Shown here in pieces: positions 8,763 to 17,001 of a DNA stretch of 64,000 bases. The first letter of the stretch is position 1; each line of letters starts with the position of its first letter. Under the pieces are notes generated by a model. It saw nothing but the letters and a program-made list of their open reading frames with translations. It ran no database searches and was not told where the DNA came from. This DNA comes from Salinibius halmophilus (GTDB lineage Bacteria; Pseudomonadota; Gammaproteobacteria; Pseudomonadales; Natronospirillaceae). Location of the stretch: the NCBI RefSeq assembly GCF_003577475.1, contig NZ_QPEP01000003.1:1-64000 (forward strand). Direction: 5' to 3'. The translations under genes and the position numbers were made by a program.

Positions 8763-10355
8763 TTACCACCCTTGGTTGGTATCATTCTGCCGAACATTAG
8801 AAGATATCGTGTCACAATTACTATCAGTTCGATTAGGAAGGAGGTTTGCACCAGCTTCGGTTAAATAGACCGATGCGGTACTTGTCACATCTCTCAATAG
8901 CTCAAATGATTCGTCTTCTGCTAAATCACTGGTGAAACGGATTTGCTGCATTCTTTGCCCTTTATATTCACCGCCAGCATCGGCATCGTTTGCATCAAAT
9001 GCTTTCACTTTCATTTGGCCACTGAACTCTTGTCCTTCATAGTTCACGATAAATGAAACCTGACCTTTAGATAGTTCTGACCAAGATCCACCAAAATATG
9101 TGCCGTCTAAATCAGGGACTTCATCACCTAAATCATCTTTAGTAATGCCAGTACAAATTCCAATAGAGCCTGAGGTTTCTTCTCCAGTACCAAAGAAATA
9201 GAAGGCAAGGAAGTCGCCATCATTCAAATCTTCTATGGTGTCTTGATCTGGGCGTAATAAGAACCAGCTACCAGCCCACTCAACTTCACTCGCTAGTTTG
9301 TTATCATTTACAGCTGTTGCAGGGTCGCCACCGTCTTTGATTGCTTTACTCACCGAGGTGATATCTATTTGTTCGTTATCACCAAGCGCGCCTTGAACGC
9401 TATTCACAACACTGCCTATTCTATCGTCACCAACATCCCCTAGGGCTGCAACCGTTTCACCATCTGCTTCTTGTTTAACTAGCTGAGATACCACTTCAAT
9501 GGCTTTGATGCGTTTTTTCACATCTTCAGCCGACCCAGTGGTTGCCACTAAAGAAATCGCTTGGTTCACCGAGCGCAAACGCTCGGAAACATTTGTGCGC
9601 TTCTCAGTTGGCACGCCAGCAGATTCTAGTACCTCAGTTAAATCACCTGTTTCTAGCGAGGTAACATCGCCTATACTCGCAATTTTCTCTGCTAGTTTGC
9701 CTAATGCTGCAAGCTGCTTGGTGCTATCTGATTCACCAGCAGAAAACGCCACATCAAGAATGGTTTGAACAGCTAGTGCTTTGGCATAAAAAGCACGGTC
9801 GGCTTCACTCTCAGCGCTTGAGAAGTCACGTCGAAGATCTGCATCGCTCGTAATACCAAGTGCGTTCCTCATATTCTGCTTCTCATTAGCAGGTACACTC
9901 TGCAGAAGAGTTGTTAGAGGTGAAAGAACCTGGGGCGTATCCGACTTCGCCTCAGAGGCGGAAATCGTTGTATCCATCGCCATTATACCCTTCAGCTTTT
10001 CACCAGTATCGAGATCAATACCACCACGAATGCGGATTACAACGTTGTCGGATGAACTACCATAACGTAAGCAATGTTTCAGTTGATCTTCTGCAGTGGC
10101 TGCGCAGTAATCAGTGTCAGTTTGAGGATTGTAGCTGTAATAACCTTGCGCATCTGTCCAAGCAAATGGCTCAAAATCGTCAATCGCACCATCGTTATCA
10201 CGATCGGCCCATACTTTACCGTTTGCTACACGCCCATCAACAACTAGACCATTCATGCCAGATAGTGTTGGATCAGAACCATCTTGAATACCTGCATCAC
10301 AACCTGCGAAAGCAACCGCTGCAACCAATACTGAAAGAGTTTTTAACTTATACAT
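8763..10355 (-). CDS. Uncharacterised lipoprotein with EF-hand-like loop
   Basis: A 530-residue protein I cannot assign to a function. The N-terminus is a clear lipoprotein signal with lipobox FAGC (Cys19), and Asp at +2 favours inner-membrane retention by the E. coli rule. Soon after comes DRDNDGAIDDFE, which fits an EF-hand/dockerin-type calcium loop (D-x-D-x-D-G...D..E), within a sequence resembling the carbohydrate-binding-like or SD-repeat beta fold. The middle is helical and charged; the C-terminal part (GDFLAFYFFGTGEETSG onward) looks like a second beta domain. ATG 10355 has AGGAG upstream. It lies 11 bases after the TraF-like gene, so the two are probably co-transcribed and may work together at the envelope. 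Confidence 0.75.
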   Translation of the reverse strand: MYKLKTLSVLVAAVAFAGCDAGIQDGSDPTLSGMNGLVVDGRVANGKVWADRDNDGAIDDFEPFAWTDAQGYYSYNPQTDTDYCAATAEDQLKHCLRYGSSSDNVVIRIRGGIDLDTGEKLKGIMAMDTTISASEAKSDTPQVLSPLTTLLQSVPANEKQNMRNALGITSDADLRRDFSSAESEADRAFYAKALAVQTILDVAFSAGESDSTKQLAALGKLAEKIASIGDVTSLETGDLTEVLESAGVPTEKRTNVSERLRSVNQAISLVATTGSAEDVKKRIKAIEVVSQLVKQEADGETVAALGDVGDDRIGSVVNSVQGALGDNEQIDITSVSKAIKDGGDPATAVNDNKLASEVEWAGSWFLLRPDQDTIEDLNDGDFLAFYFFGTGEETSGSIGICTGITKDDLGDEVPDLDGTYFGGSWSELSKGQVSFIVNYEGQEFSGQMKVKAFDANDADAGGEYKGQRMQQIRFTSDLAEDESFELLRDVTSTASVYLTEAGANLLPNRTDSNCDTISSNVRQNDTNQGW

Positions 10356-10366
10356 GATTGCTCTCC

Positions 10367-11779
10367 TTAGAAAGAAATGTCGAAACCGGCAGATACTGAT
10401 GCGCCGCGCACCGCCCCTGCCATTTCAGATTCGTCACCAGATAGCACGTTACCTAGGTTGGCGGCTAAGCTGGCATCAATTTGCACAACACGGAAGAGTG
10501 ATAACCCCATGCTGTAGTTGGTGTAGTTGATGTCGGCTAGGTTTTTCTGCAAGCCAAAACGCAAGCTTGGAATCGCAAAGAAGTTAGGCTGAAGTAGCAA
10601 TGCACCAGACACCAACTGCTTAGGACGACCAAACAGGTCGTTGATTTCCCATAGGTCGGCCGAGGCTGCAAGTGCTACCTGATTGCGGAAGAACTGCACG
10701 CCACCGTCAACCGTTAGTAATGGGTTAACGCGGTGAACTTCTGCTAGCGAGATATCACCTATAGAAGCGAAGAACTCAGCGTGGTAACACTCTGTTTGTT
10801 TGAGTTCAGTGTCGAGCGCAGCACAATCGCCACCCAAGGCATTGAACTCGTATTTTGGCGCATTGAGGTTGTAGGCGGTAAAGCCAAGGTGACCACGTTC
10901 GTTCATCACCATCACACCCAAGTCGAGGGCAAAGTTGTAGTTGAATGCATCTAGGGTCGATAGGCCATCGTCTTGCAGTTTGGCAATCACTTCGTCTACA
11001 TCGCCATCTTCACTCGCCACAGCTGCAACAAAATCTTTTACTGGGTATAGGTGTTTGGTTAGCGAGTTGGCAACCAGAGTGCCTCGGCCACCCACCACAA
11101 CTTGGCTGTTGAAACGGTCGATTTCATAAACTGGTCGAGAATAACCTAAGCCAACGTTAAACAACTGGCCGGCTTTGGCATATACAGATGAGGTAGTGCG
11201 AAGGAAATCTAGTGGATCAATATCACCACCGTCGGCTAGGTCGGCAACGTCGATATCTAGAACCGCTTCATCATGCAGCACATCTAATTTGGCTGCAGTA
11301 TAAGACGATACCGACACGCTAAATGCACCCAAACGCTGGCTGCGCAACTGCAAAGGCAAAAACGGTAGCGATAGGCTAACACCCGGTTGCACGTAAAAGT
11401 TATTGCCAATGGCTTCCAGCTGAGTATTAAGCGATTCTTCAAAATCACTCACTGCGCCAAGCGTGGCGCCAGCATCTAAGTTTTCAGCATCTAGTTGCGT
11501 TTGCACCGCTTCTAGTCGCTCTTGCAACTCAATACCAGCGTCGTAAAGCTCTTGCCCACCGCCTAGTTCAAGGCCTACACCAGCGTTGAACAGACTGAAT
11601 CGCGCTCGATTCGTTGAAAAATATGTCGCAGCTGGGTTGTAAGAAGAAGCGGTACCTAGTTTCGCATTTGAAGCCGAACCGGCAGTTACGCCAGTGCCAC
11701 TTGGCATGTACAGTCCGTTGGTCGCGGTTGCGGAAGCCGCGGCCAGCGACACACCTAATCCAATCAGAAGACGTCGCAT
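10367..11779 (-). CDS. TraF-like (TraF_2) outer-membrane protein
   Basis: A 470-residue protein with a signal peptide (cleavage near ASATA) and alternating hydrophobic strands ending in Phe (GFDISF), as in outer-membrane beta-barrels. It resembles the family annotated 'conjugal transfer protein TraF' (PF13729) that is common in marine gammaproteobacteria, for example the opening NGLYMPSGTGVTAGSASNAK and the LRFGLQKN / VSAGFDISF ending. There are no conjugation genes nearby, so the TraF name should not be read as function. It leads a two-gene operon with the lipoprotein. An 8-base inverted repeat (11806-11837) lies in its upstream region. Confidence 0.72.
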   Translation of the reverse strand: MRRLLIGLGVSLAAASATATNGLYMPSGTGVTAGSASNAKLGTASSYNPAATYFSTNRARFSLFNAGVGLELGGGQELYDAGIELQERLEAVQTQLDAENLDAGATLGAVSDFEESLNTQLEAIGNNFYVQPGVSLSLPFLPLQLRSQRLGAFSVSVSSYTAAKLDVLHDEAVLDIDVADLADGGDIDPLDFLRTTSSVYAKAGQLFNVGLGYSRPVYEIDRFNSQVVVGGRGTLVANSLTKHLYPVKDFVAAVASEDGDVDEVIAKLQDDGLSTLDAFNYNFALDLGVMVMNERGHLGFTAYNLNAPKYEFNALGGDCAALDTELKQTECYHAEFFASIGDISLAEVHRVNPLLTVDGGVQFFRNQVALAASADLWEINDLFGRPKQLVSGALLLQPNFFAIPSLRFGLQKNLADINYTNYSMGLSLFRVVQIDASLAANLGNVLSGDESEMAGAVRGASVSAGFDISF

Positions 11780-11805
11780 GATAAATCCCCTTTCGATATG
11801 AGTAC

Positions 11806-11837
11806 GGGATCACTCATCGCCAGAGTAATGTGATCCC
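11806..11837. promoter_or_regulatory. Inverted repeat upstream of the TraF-like gene
   Basis: GGGATCAC and GTGATCCC form an 8-base perfect inverted repeat with a 16-base spacer, 27 bases before the TraF-like start codon. It could be an operator or a leader hairpin. I see no confident promoter boxes around it. Confidence 0.25.
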
Positions 11838-11972
11838 TTTCACACTCTATCCTAGGGGGTTAGCGCAAAACTGCCTCTCGGGTTAACATTTTTGCACTGA
11901 TCTACGGCAAACTGCTAATTATCGAACAACAGTGCGTCAATTAAACGACGGTCAAATTATTGACACGCCTAT

Positions 11973-13718
11973 TTATCGGCTTTGTAGCTGCCATAATTGC
12001 GCATATTTGCCATTTTTTGACAATAATTGCGCATGGGTACCCTGCTCAACCAATCTGCCTTCGTCGAGTACCAAAATATTGTCAGCATCGGCAATTGTGC
12101 TTAATCGGTGCGCCACAATAACGGCTGTTCGCCCTTCGGTAACCTTATGCATGGCATCAACAATGAGCTTTTCAGAGTGGCTATCAAGTGCAGAGGTTGC
12201 TTCGTCGAAGATTAAAATTCGCGGGCGTTTTAGGATGGCTCGGGCAATAGCAACCCGCTGCTTTTCGCCGCCGGATAACTTGAGGCCACGCTCACCAACC
12301 ATGGTTTGTAGCCCTTCTGGCAGCTTTTCTACGAGTTCGGCTAAGTTCGCCATGGCGATGGCTTGCGCCATCTCGTCCTCTGTCGCGTTAACGCTTCCGT
12401 AGCGTATATTAGCGGCTAGGGTATCGTTAAATAACACGGTATCTTGCGGCACCACCGCAATTTGTTGGCGCAAATCTTCTTGTTTTATTGCGCGAATATC
12501 TGTGCCATCTAGCGTGATTGACCCGCTCTGCACGTCGTAAAAGCGGAACAGCAGGCGCGCAATAGTAGACTTGCCAGCACCACTGCCGCCTACCAAAGCC
12601 ACGCGTTGCCCTGCTTGAATCGTCAGGTTAAGTTTGTGCAGAATTTGACGGTCAGCATGGTAGGCAAAGTCCACATTATGAAACTGAATGTCTCCTTTCA
12701 CCTGCGTTAATGTTTGGGCGTCGTCGGCGTCTTGAATCTGACCGCTGATGCGCAATAAACCGAAGTACTTGTCTAGGTCGGTAAATGAGCGGCGAATTTC
12801 GCGGTACACCGTGCCTAAAAAACCAAGCGGAATAAACAATTGCAACAAATAGGCATTGATCATGGTGAGGTCGCCGACGGTAATGCGACCACTGGCAACA
12901 TCATGCCCGGCCATCCACAACATGATGGTGGCGGCAATGGATATGATGAGCGCTTGCCCGCCGTTTAAAATCGCCAGTGAGCTACGGGTTTTTAATCTTG
13001 CGGTTTCCCAGCTTGCTAGCGCTGCATCTAGGCGCGTCGATTCGTACTGTTCGGCGTTAAAGTACTTCACTGTTTCATAGTTAATCAAACTATCTACCGC
13101 TCGCGCCGAAGCATCCGAGTCGAGTTGATTGGCTTGACGGACATAGCGCGTGCGCCACTCGGTTACTATGGCAGTAAACAATACATAACTGAGTACACCT
13201 AAGCCCGTTACCGCACCATAACGCCAGTCGAATGCCGCAATGAGAATACACACCACAAGCACGAGTTCGATTAGGGTTGGGGCAATACTAAAGGTAAAAA
13301 ATCGCACCAAGGAAGAAAGCGCCGAAGCCCCTCGATCCATATCTCGTGCCAGGGCACCGGTTTGGCGGCTAAGATGAAAGCCTAGGTCGAGTTTGTGTAG
13401 GTGATCGAACACTTGTAGCGATGACTGGCGCATCGCTTGCTCGGTTACTCGGGCAAACAAGGTATCCCGTATCTCATTAAACGCGGTCATGGCAAAGCGC
13501 AAGCCGCCATATAAGAGAATAAACACCACGGGTACAATCAATATATCCACGCCTTGTGGTGCTAGGCCATCAACAATATGTTTTAGCGCCCAAGGCATGG
13601 CTACACTCGCAAGCTTCGCTGCAACCATAAATAAGGTGGCAACAAGCAAACGATAACGCCAACGCCACAATAACTGGCGAATGGATTGAAAGACGAAAGA
13701 AAATTTAGATTCAGCCAT
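11973..13718 (-). CDS. Atm1/HMT1-type ABC exporter, fused permease-ATPase
   Basis: A 581-residue half-transporter: six-helix ABC membrane domain (residues about 20-310) followed by an ATPase with Walker A GGSGAGKST, signature LSGGEKQR and Walker B RILIFDEATSALD. The membrane part contains ALARDMDRGASALSSL and VDSLINYETVKYFNAE, which are typical of the Atm1/ABCB7/HMT1 branch that exports glutathione-linked sulfur, iron-sulfur or metal conjugates. It probably works as a homodimer in the inner membrane. The gene stands alone, with a small membrane-protein gene about 60 bases upstream on the same strand. Confidence 0.9.
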   Translation of the reverse strand: MAESKFSFVFQSIRQLLWRWRYRLLVATLFMVAAKLASVAMPWALKHIVDGLAPQGVDILIVPVVFILLYGGLRFAMTAFNEIRDTLFARVTEQAMRQSSLQVFDHLHKLDLGFHLSRQTGALARDMDRGASALSSLVRFFTFSIAPTLIELVLVVCILIAAFDWRYGAVTGLGVLSYVLFTAIVTEWRTRYVRQANQLDSDASARAVDSLINYETVKYFNAEQYESTRLDAALASWETARLKTRSSLAILNGGQALIISIAATIMLWMAGHDVASGRITVGDLTMINAYLLQLFIPLGFLGTVYREIRRSFTDLDKYFGLLRISGQIQDADDAQTLTQVKGDIQFHNVDFAYHADRQILHKLNLTIQAGQRVALVGGSGAGKSTIARLLFRFYDVQSGSITLDGTDIRAIKQEDLRQQIAVVPQDTVLFNDTLAANIRYGSVNATEDEMAQAIAMANLAELVEKLPEGLQTMVGERGLKLSGGEKQRVAIARAILKRPRILIFDEATSALDSHSEKLIVDAMHKVTEGRTAVIVAHRLSTIADADNILVLDEGRLVEQGTHAQLLSKNGKYAQLWQLQSR

Positions 13719-13778
13719 ACGCTACCCTACCAAACGGGTAAGTAGGGTATCGGCTAGGGTTTGGATTACAATATATTT

Positions 13779-13901
13779 TTAACCGAAGAAGCGGCGGCGC
13801 TGGCGGCGCGATCGGCTGTAGGTAGAGCGGTTTTCGCTCAGCAGTTTAATACCAATTGCAATAGACGATAGTGCCAAAACAATGGCAAAAAATGACAACA
13901 T
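13779..13901 (-). CDS. Small single-span membrane protein with basic tail
   Basis: A 40-residue ORF: a hydrophobic helix (FFAIVLALSSIAIGIKLL) followed by a strongly basic C-terminus (SRSRRQRRRFFG). A perfect AGGAGG ribosome-binding site lies seven bases before ATG 13901; another ATG directly before it (13904) is possible. The quality of the ribosome-binding site and the membrane-plus-arginine layout argue for a real gene. It lies upstream of the ABC exporter on the same strand and could share a transcript. I recognise no family. Confidence 0.6.
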   Translation of the reverse strand: MLSFFAIVLALSSIAIGIKLLSENRSTYSRSRRQRRRFFG

Positions 13902-14043
13902 CATTAGCCCTCCTTTTATTTGGCTGCATTGATTCCATGTTGCAAATGCGTTACTAAAACACACCTAAGTACTTGCAAGTACCTGATGTACAACAAGTTT
14001 ACCCCATTGACTGTGAATGAATGATGACTGGACAGCGTAAGAC

Positions 14044-14619
14044 ATGCAGCACCAACTAACCGCCAAAAGGCAGATGTGTCAGCACTGCCAGCGCCCATTA
14101 GCCATTTGCTGCTGCGATGTTGTGATGCCTTTTAGGTGCCAAACCAATATCACCACCTTGCAAGACCAAAGAGAAACCAATAATAAGAAAAACACGCTGT
14201 TACTTGTCAAACAGTGCTTGCCGAGTATGCAGGTTTTGCATAGCGTTCCAACTAATCTGTTGAATACTGGACTAGTATTTCCAACGCCACATAGCCAGCC
14301 AATCGAGTCGACTGAAGAGCTACCCAAGCAATGGCTGCTGCTCGATGGCAGCTGGAAACAGTGTAACGCCTGGTACCTCGCCAACCCAAGCTTGCAGGCC
14401 TTGCCTAGCTTTCATTTTAGCCAGGCACCGGCTAGTCAGTACCACATTCGCAAACGCCCTAAAGCTGATGGATTGGCCAGCATAGAGGCCATTGCCTACT
14501 TGTTATCTGTGGTCGAGCCAGACTGCGATTGGCCGCGACTAAATAAAGTGATGGCAACCTTTAATGATCGTTGGCTAGCGCAAATACCCAAGGAGTTGCA
14601 TCATAGATATCGTCGTTAA
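14044..14619 (+). CDS. DTW-domain tRNA-uridine aminocarboxypropyltransferase family protein
   Basis: Family members (E. coli TapT) transfer the aminocarboxypropyl group of S-adenosylmethionine to uridine in tRNA to form acp3U. The 191-residue protein has the N-terminal cysteine cluster MCQHCQRPLAICCCD expected for a structural zinc site, and the family signature in LLLDGSWKQCNAW, where the name-giving D-T-W reads D-G-S-W, a common variant. Slightly shorter than TapT (232 residues). The GNAT gene begins inside its last 20 bases or so, so the pair is likely coupled. Confidence 0.82.
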   Translation: MQHQLTAKRQMCQHCQRPLAICCCDVVMPFRCQTNITTLQDQRETNNKKNTLLLVKQCLPSMQVLHSVPTNLLNTGLVFPTPHSQPIESTEELPKQWLLLDGSWKQCNAWYLANPSLQALPSFHFSQAPASQYHIRKRPKADGLASIEAIAYLLSVVEPDCDWPRLNKVMATFNDRWLAQIPKELHHRYRR

Positions 14620-15019
14620 GCATCTGCCAGCAGAGCAACTACCATTGGCACGCAAGTTTTACCAGCAACATAATAAAAGCATGCGACCACGTGGCAGTGA
14701 TCAAGTCTGGGTCGCTGTGGCTAATAACCAAGTCGTGGGGGCTGTGCGCCAGCGCTATATTGGCCCGCATGCCCTGTTGACTGGTTTGTTCGTTGCGCCC
14801 ACCTGGCGTGGTAAGGGCATTGGTGGCATGCTGTGCCAAGCACTCAGTGCGCAACAAACCGGCCCCCTGTTTTTATTTTGTCAGCCTAGTCTTATTCCCT
14901 ATTATCAGCCGTTAGGGTTCGACATTGAGCCAACCCCACCAGCGGAAGTCGCTGATAAACTGCAGCGACTAAATAAAGGATTGCAGTGTATGCGCAAGCC
15001 TTTAAAGGCTCGCCAATAA
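14603..15019 (+). CDS. GNAT-family N-acetyltransferase, likely non-standard start codon
   Basis: The protein carries the GNAT acetyl-CoA site LFVAPTWRGKGIGGMLC (R/Q-x-x-G-x-G/A) and the C-terminal beta strands ending QPLGFDIEPT. The first usual start codon is TTG 14645, but the frame is open upstream and encodes DIVVKHLPAEQLPLARKFY, which looks like the family's first strand and helix. AAGGAG at 14590-14595 is well placed for ATA 14603 (or ATC 14600), so I place the start there provisionally; no ATG/GTG/TTG exists in frame near it. It overlaps the DTW gene end and, at its own 3' end, the opposite HAD gene by 18 bases. Substrate unknown. Confidence 0.68.
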   Translation: MDIVVKHLPAEQLPLARKFYQQHNKSMRPRGSDQVWVAVANNQVVGAVRQRYIGPHALLTGLFVAPTWRGKGIGGMLCQALSAQQTGPLFLFCQPSLIPYYQPLGFDIEPTPPAEVADKLQRLNKGLQCMRKPLKARQ

Positions 15020-15685
15020 GCTTGGCAGTTCTGCTAGGTCGCTGATGGCAAGTTTGGCTGGTTGATCGTGTGGCCACTGATGAAAGCCTTCCACCCAAAT
15101 TGGCGTTAACCCGGCGTTTTTGGCACCTTGATAGTCGTTAACCGGATGATCCCCAACATAAACCACTTGCTCTGCTTGCCAACCAAGGTCATTTAAGGCG
15201 CTAGCAAAGGCGCCAGCATTGGGTTTATGAATGCCAATGCGCCCAGTGGCATATACCGGCATAGTCAGATTTAAGCCTTGGGCGCTCTTTAAACGGCTAT
15301 TCTCTGGGCCGTTCGACAGCACTGCTAAGTCATACTGATCGGCTAGCGTTGCCAAAGTTGTGGCCATGTTTGGCATAGGCTGCGCGCAGGTGGTGAAAAC
15401 TTCCTGCCAGTAGTCGCCAATGCGTTCATCACCAACATCACTCAACTGAGGAAAAGCACGAATCATCAGCCGACCCACCTGCTCTCTTAAGCTATCGAAG
15501 CCCAAGTTTGGGTCGAGATAGCCACCATTATCTGCTTCGAGCAAGGCTGCCTCGATGGCAGCGATTGGTTCATCGCCAAGCAACTCGCGAAAGTAGTTTT
15601 GCAGCACCGGCGCAAACGCCCGCACAGTATTTTCACGGTGCATGAGGGTGTTATCTAGGTCGAACAGAACAGCAGAGATGGTCAT
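15002..15685 (-). CDS. HAD-family hydrolase (subfamily IA phosphatase-like)
   Basis: A 227-residue haloacid-dehalogenase-type hydrolase. Motif I is FDLDNTLMH (nucleophile and acid aspartates), motif II LAVLSNGP, the lysine motif lies in GIHKPNAGAF and motif IV is VYVGDHPVNDYQGAKNAG. These are intact, so it is probably an active small-molecule phosphatase, similar to YjjG-like enzymes. Its ATG overlaps the stop of the upstream HAD gene by four bases (ATGA), so two related phosphatases are translated as a coupled pair. Confidence 0.87.
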   Translation of the reverse strand: MTISAVLFDLDNTLMHRENTVRAFAPVLQNYFRELLGDEPIAAIEAALLEADNGGYLDPNLGFDSLREQVGRLMIRAFPQLSDVGDERIGDYWQEVFTTCAQPMPNMATTLATLADQYDLAVLSNGPENSRLKSAQGLNLTMPVYATGRIGIHKPNAGAFASALNDLGWQAEQVVYVGDHPVNDYQGAKNAGLTPIWVEGFHQWPHDQPAKLAISDLAELPSLLASL

Positions 15686-16269
15686 AATAATTGATAATCT
15701 TTTAAAACTTGCGTGAGTGCTTCGGTGCCAACCACTTGCTCAGCGTGTAAACCAAGTTGTTTGGCGGTGTTTATGTTGGCTAGGGTGTCATCCACTAGCA
15801 ACACTTCACTGGCTTTACAGCCCATATCTCGAAGAGCGCGAGTGTACATGGCTGCATCGGGCTTGGCATGACCAATTCGGTGCGAAGCAAAGTAATAGTC
15901 AAACTTACCAGCTAGGCCTAACTGCATGGTTGGCGCCCAATGCGAGTCGTTAATGTTGGAGAATACGGCTTTTTTCGCCTGTGGGTTTACCTTGGCGACA
16001 ATTTCTAGGGCGTTGGGCAATAGTTGGTCTGGCCAGTGGCGAAAATGCTGCATAAAGGCTTCATGCGAAACCGCTAAGCCAAGCACAGAGTGCATGGTAT
16101 TAATAAACCCTGATTCCGATACCTGACCGCAGTGATAGGCATGCAAGCATGGTTCAGCCATAAACACCTGCATACTAGCTTCTGGGTCTGCTACCCAGTC
16201 TGGTTGAAACGGATACCCATTTAATCGCACCAGTACTCGCCCTAAATCAAACAAAACAGCCTTGATCAT
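15682..16269 (-). CDS. HAD-family hydrolase (YihX-like)
   Basis: A 195-residue HAD phosphatase starting IKAVLFDLGRVLVRLNG. The second aspartate of motif I is replaced (D-L-G-R), as in YihX-like and some epoxide-hydrolase-like members; the lysine in GHAKPDAAMY and the acidic motif VLLVDDTLANI are present. ATG 16269 is preceded by AGGTGGGC, so I reject a non-ATG start seven codons upstream. First gene of a two-HAD operon; divergent from yfbR. The YihX family includes sugar-phosphate phosphatases, but the substrate here is unknown. Confidence 0.84.
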   Translation of the reverse strand: MIKAVLFDLGRVLVRLNGYPFQPDWVADPEASMQVFMAEPCLHAYHCGQVSESGFINTMHSVLGLAVSHEAFMQHFRHWPDQLLPNALEIVAKVNPQAKKAVFSNINDSHWAPTMQLGLAGKFDYYFASHRIGHAKPDAAMYTRALRDMGCKASEVLLVDDTLANINTAKQLGLHAEQVVGTEALTQVLKDYQLL

Positions 16270-16312
16270 TGCCCACCTATTGACGCTCACTACAAAGGCG
16301 CCTAGCGTAACA

Positions 16313-16334
16313 CATCAAAGGTGGCACTTTGATG
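16313..16334. promoter_or_regulatory. Inverted repeat in HAD/yfbR divergent region
   Basis: CATCAAAG and CTTTGATG form a perfect 8-base inverted repeat with a 6-base spacer, midway between the divergent HAD and yfbR starts. Candidate operator or hairpin; not recognised. Confidence 0.25.
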
Positions 16335-16389
16335 CTCACCTACACATGTGAAGATTTATAATCATTAAGGCAATGCCATCAGGGTTGAT

Positions 16390-17001
16390 ATGTCGAGTAA
16401 CTTTTTTGCTACCTTGGATCGTTTGCGCTGGATTCAACGCTGGGGGCTCAAGCGCAATGTGAGTCCAGAAAATGTAATGGAGCATAGCTGGCAGGTAACT
16501 ACCATTGCCCATGCACTGGCTGAGCTAGCAGTACTGAATGGCAAGGCGGTAGATGTTAACGAAGTGATCAAAGCATCACTTTATCACGATGTCTCGGAAA
16601 TCATTACAGGCGACCTGCCAACGCCAGTGAAGTATCACTCGGATACCATTCGCGATGCTTATAAAGCCATCGAAAAAGAAGCCGAGCAGGAGTTATTGGA
16701 AAAGCTGCCGAGTAAGTTGCAACCAGCGTACCGTAATTATTTGCTTAGCGAGCAAATTCCTGAAGACGTTGAGCAGCTAGTGAAAGCGGCTGATTTAATT
16801 AGCGCGCTGATTAAGTGTAATTACGAAGTGAGAGCGGGCAACAAAGCAGAGTTTGGTGACGCCCAGCGCTCAATTGAGGCGCGCCTAGCGTCACTTAAGT
16901 TGCCCGAGGTCGATGAGTTTCTTGCCCAATTTATGGACGGTTATGTGCTCACACTCGATCAGTTGCTTGCACACCACGACCCCTCACTAGATAAAGGGTG
17001 A
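16390..17001 (+). CDS. yfbR: 5'-deoxynucleotidase YfbR
   Basis: YfbR is an HD-domain phosphatase that removes phosphate from deoxyribonucleoside 5'-monophosphates, adjusting dNMP pools. The 203-residue length matches E. coli (199). Metal and catalytic residues are visible: H32 in VMEHSW, H66-D67 in LYHDVSEIITGDLPTPVKY, and the late aspartate in VKAADLISAL. ATG at 16390. It overlaps the opposite batD gene by 15 bases at the 3' end. Confidence 0.94.
   Translation: MSSNFFATLDRLRWIQRWGLKRNVSPENVMEHSWQVTTIAHALAELAVLNGKAVDVNEVIKASLYHDVSEIITGDLPTPVKYHSDTIRDAYKAIEKEAEQELLEKLPSKLQPAYRNYLLSEQIPEDVEQLVKAADLISALIKCNYEVRAGNKAEFGDAQRSIEARLASLKLPEVDEFLAQFMDGYVLTLDQLLAHHDPSLDKG

Noticed and set aside
11932-12402. 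ORF opposite to the ABC exporter gene
   Set aside because: It is antisense to a gene with clear ATPase motifs and has no similarity of its own. Many similar antisense frames, for example opposite sbcC and fliD, were dropped for the same reason.
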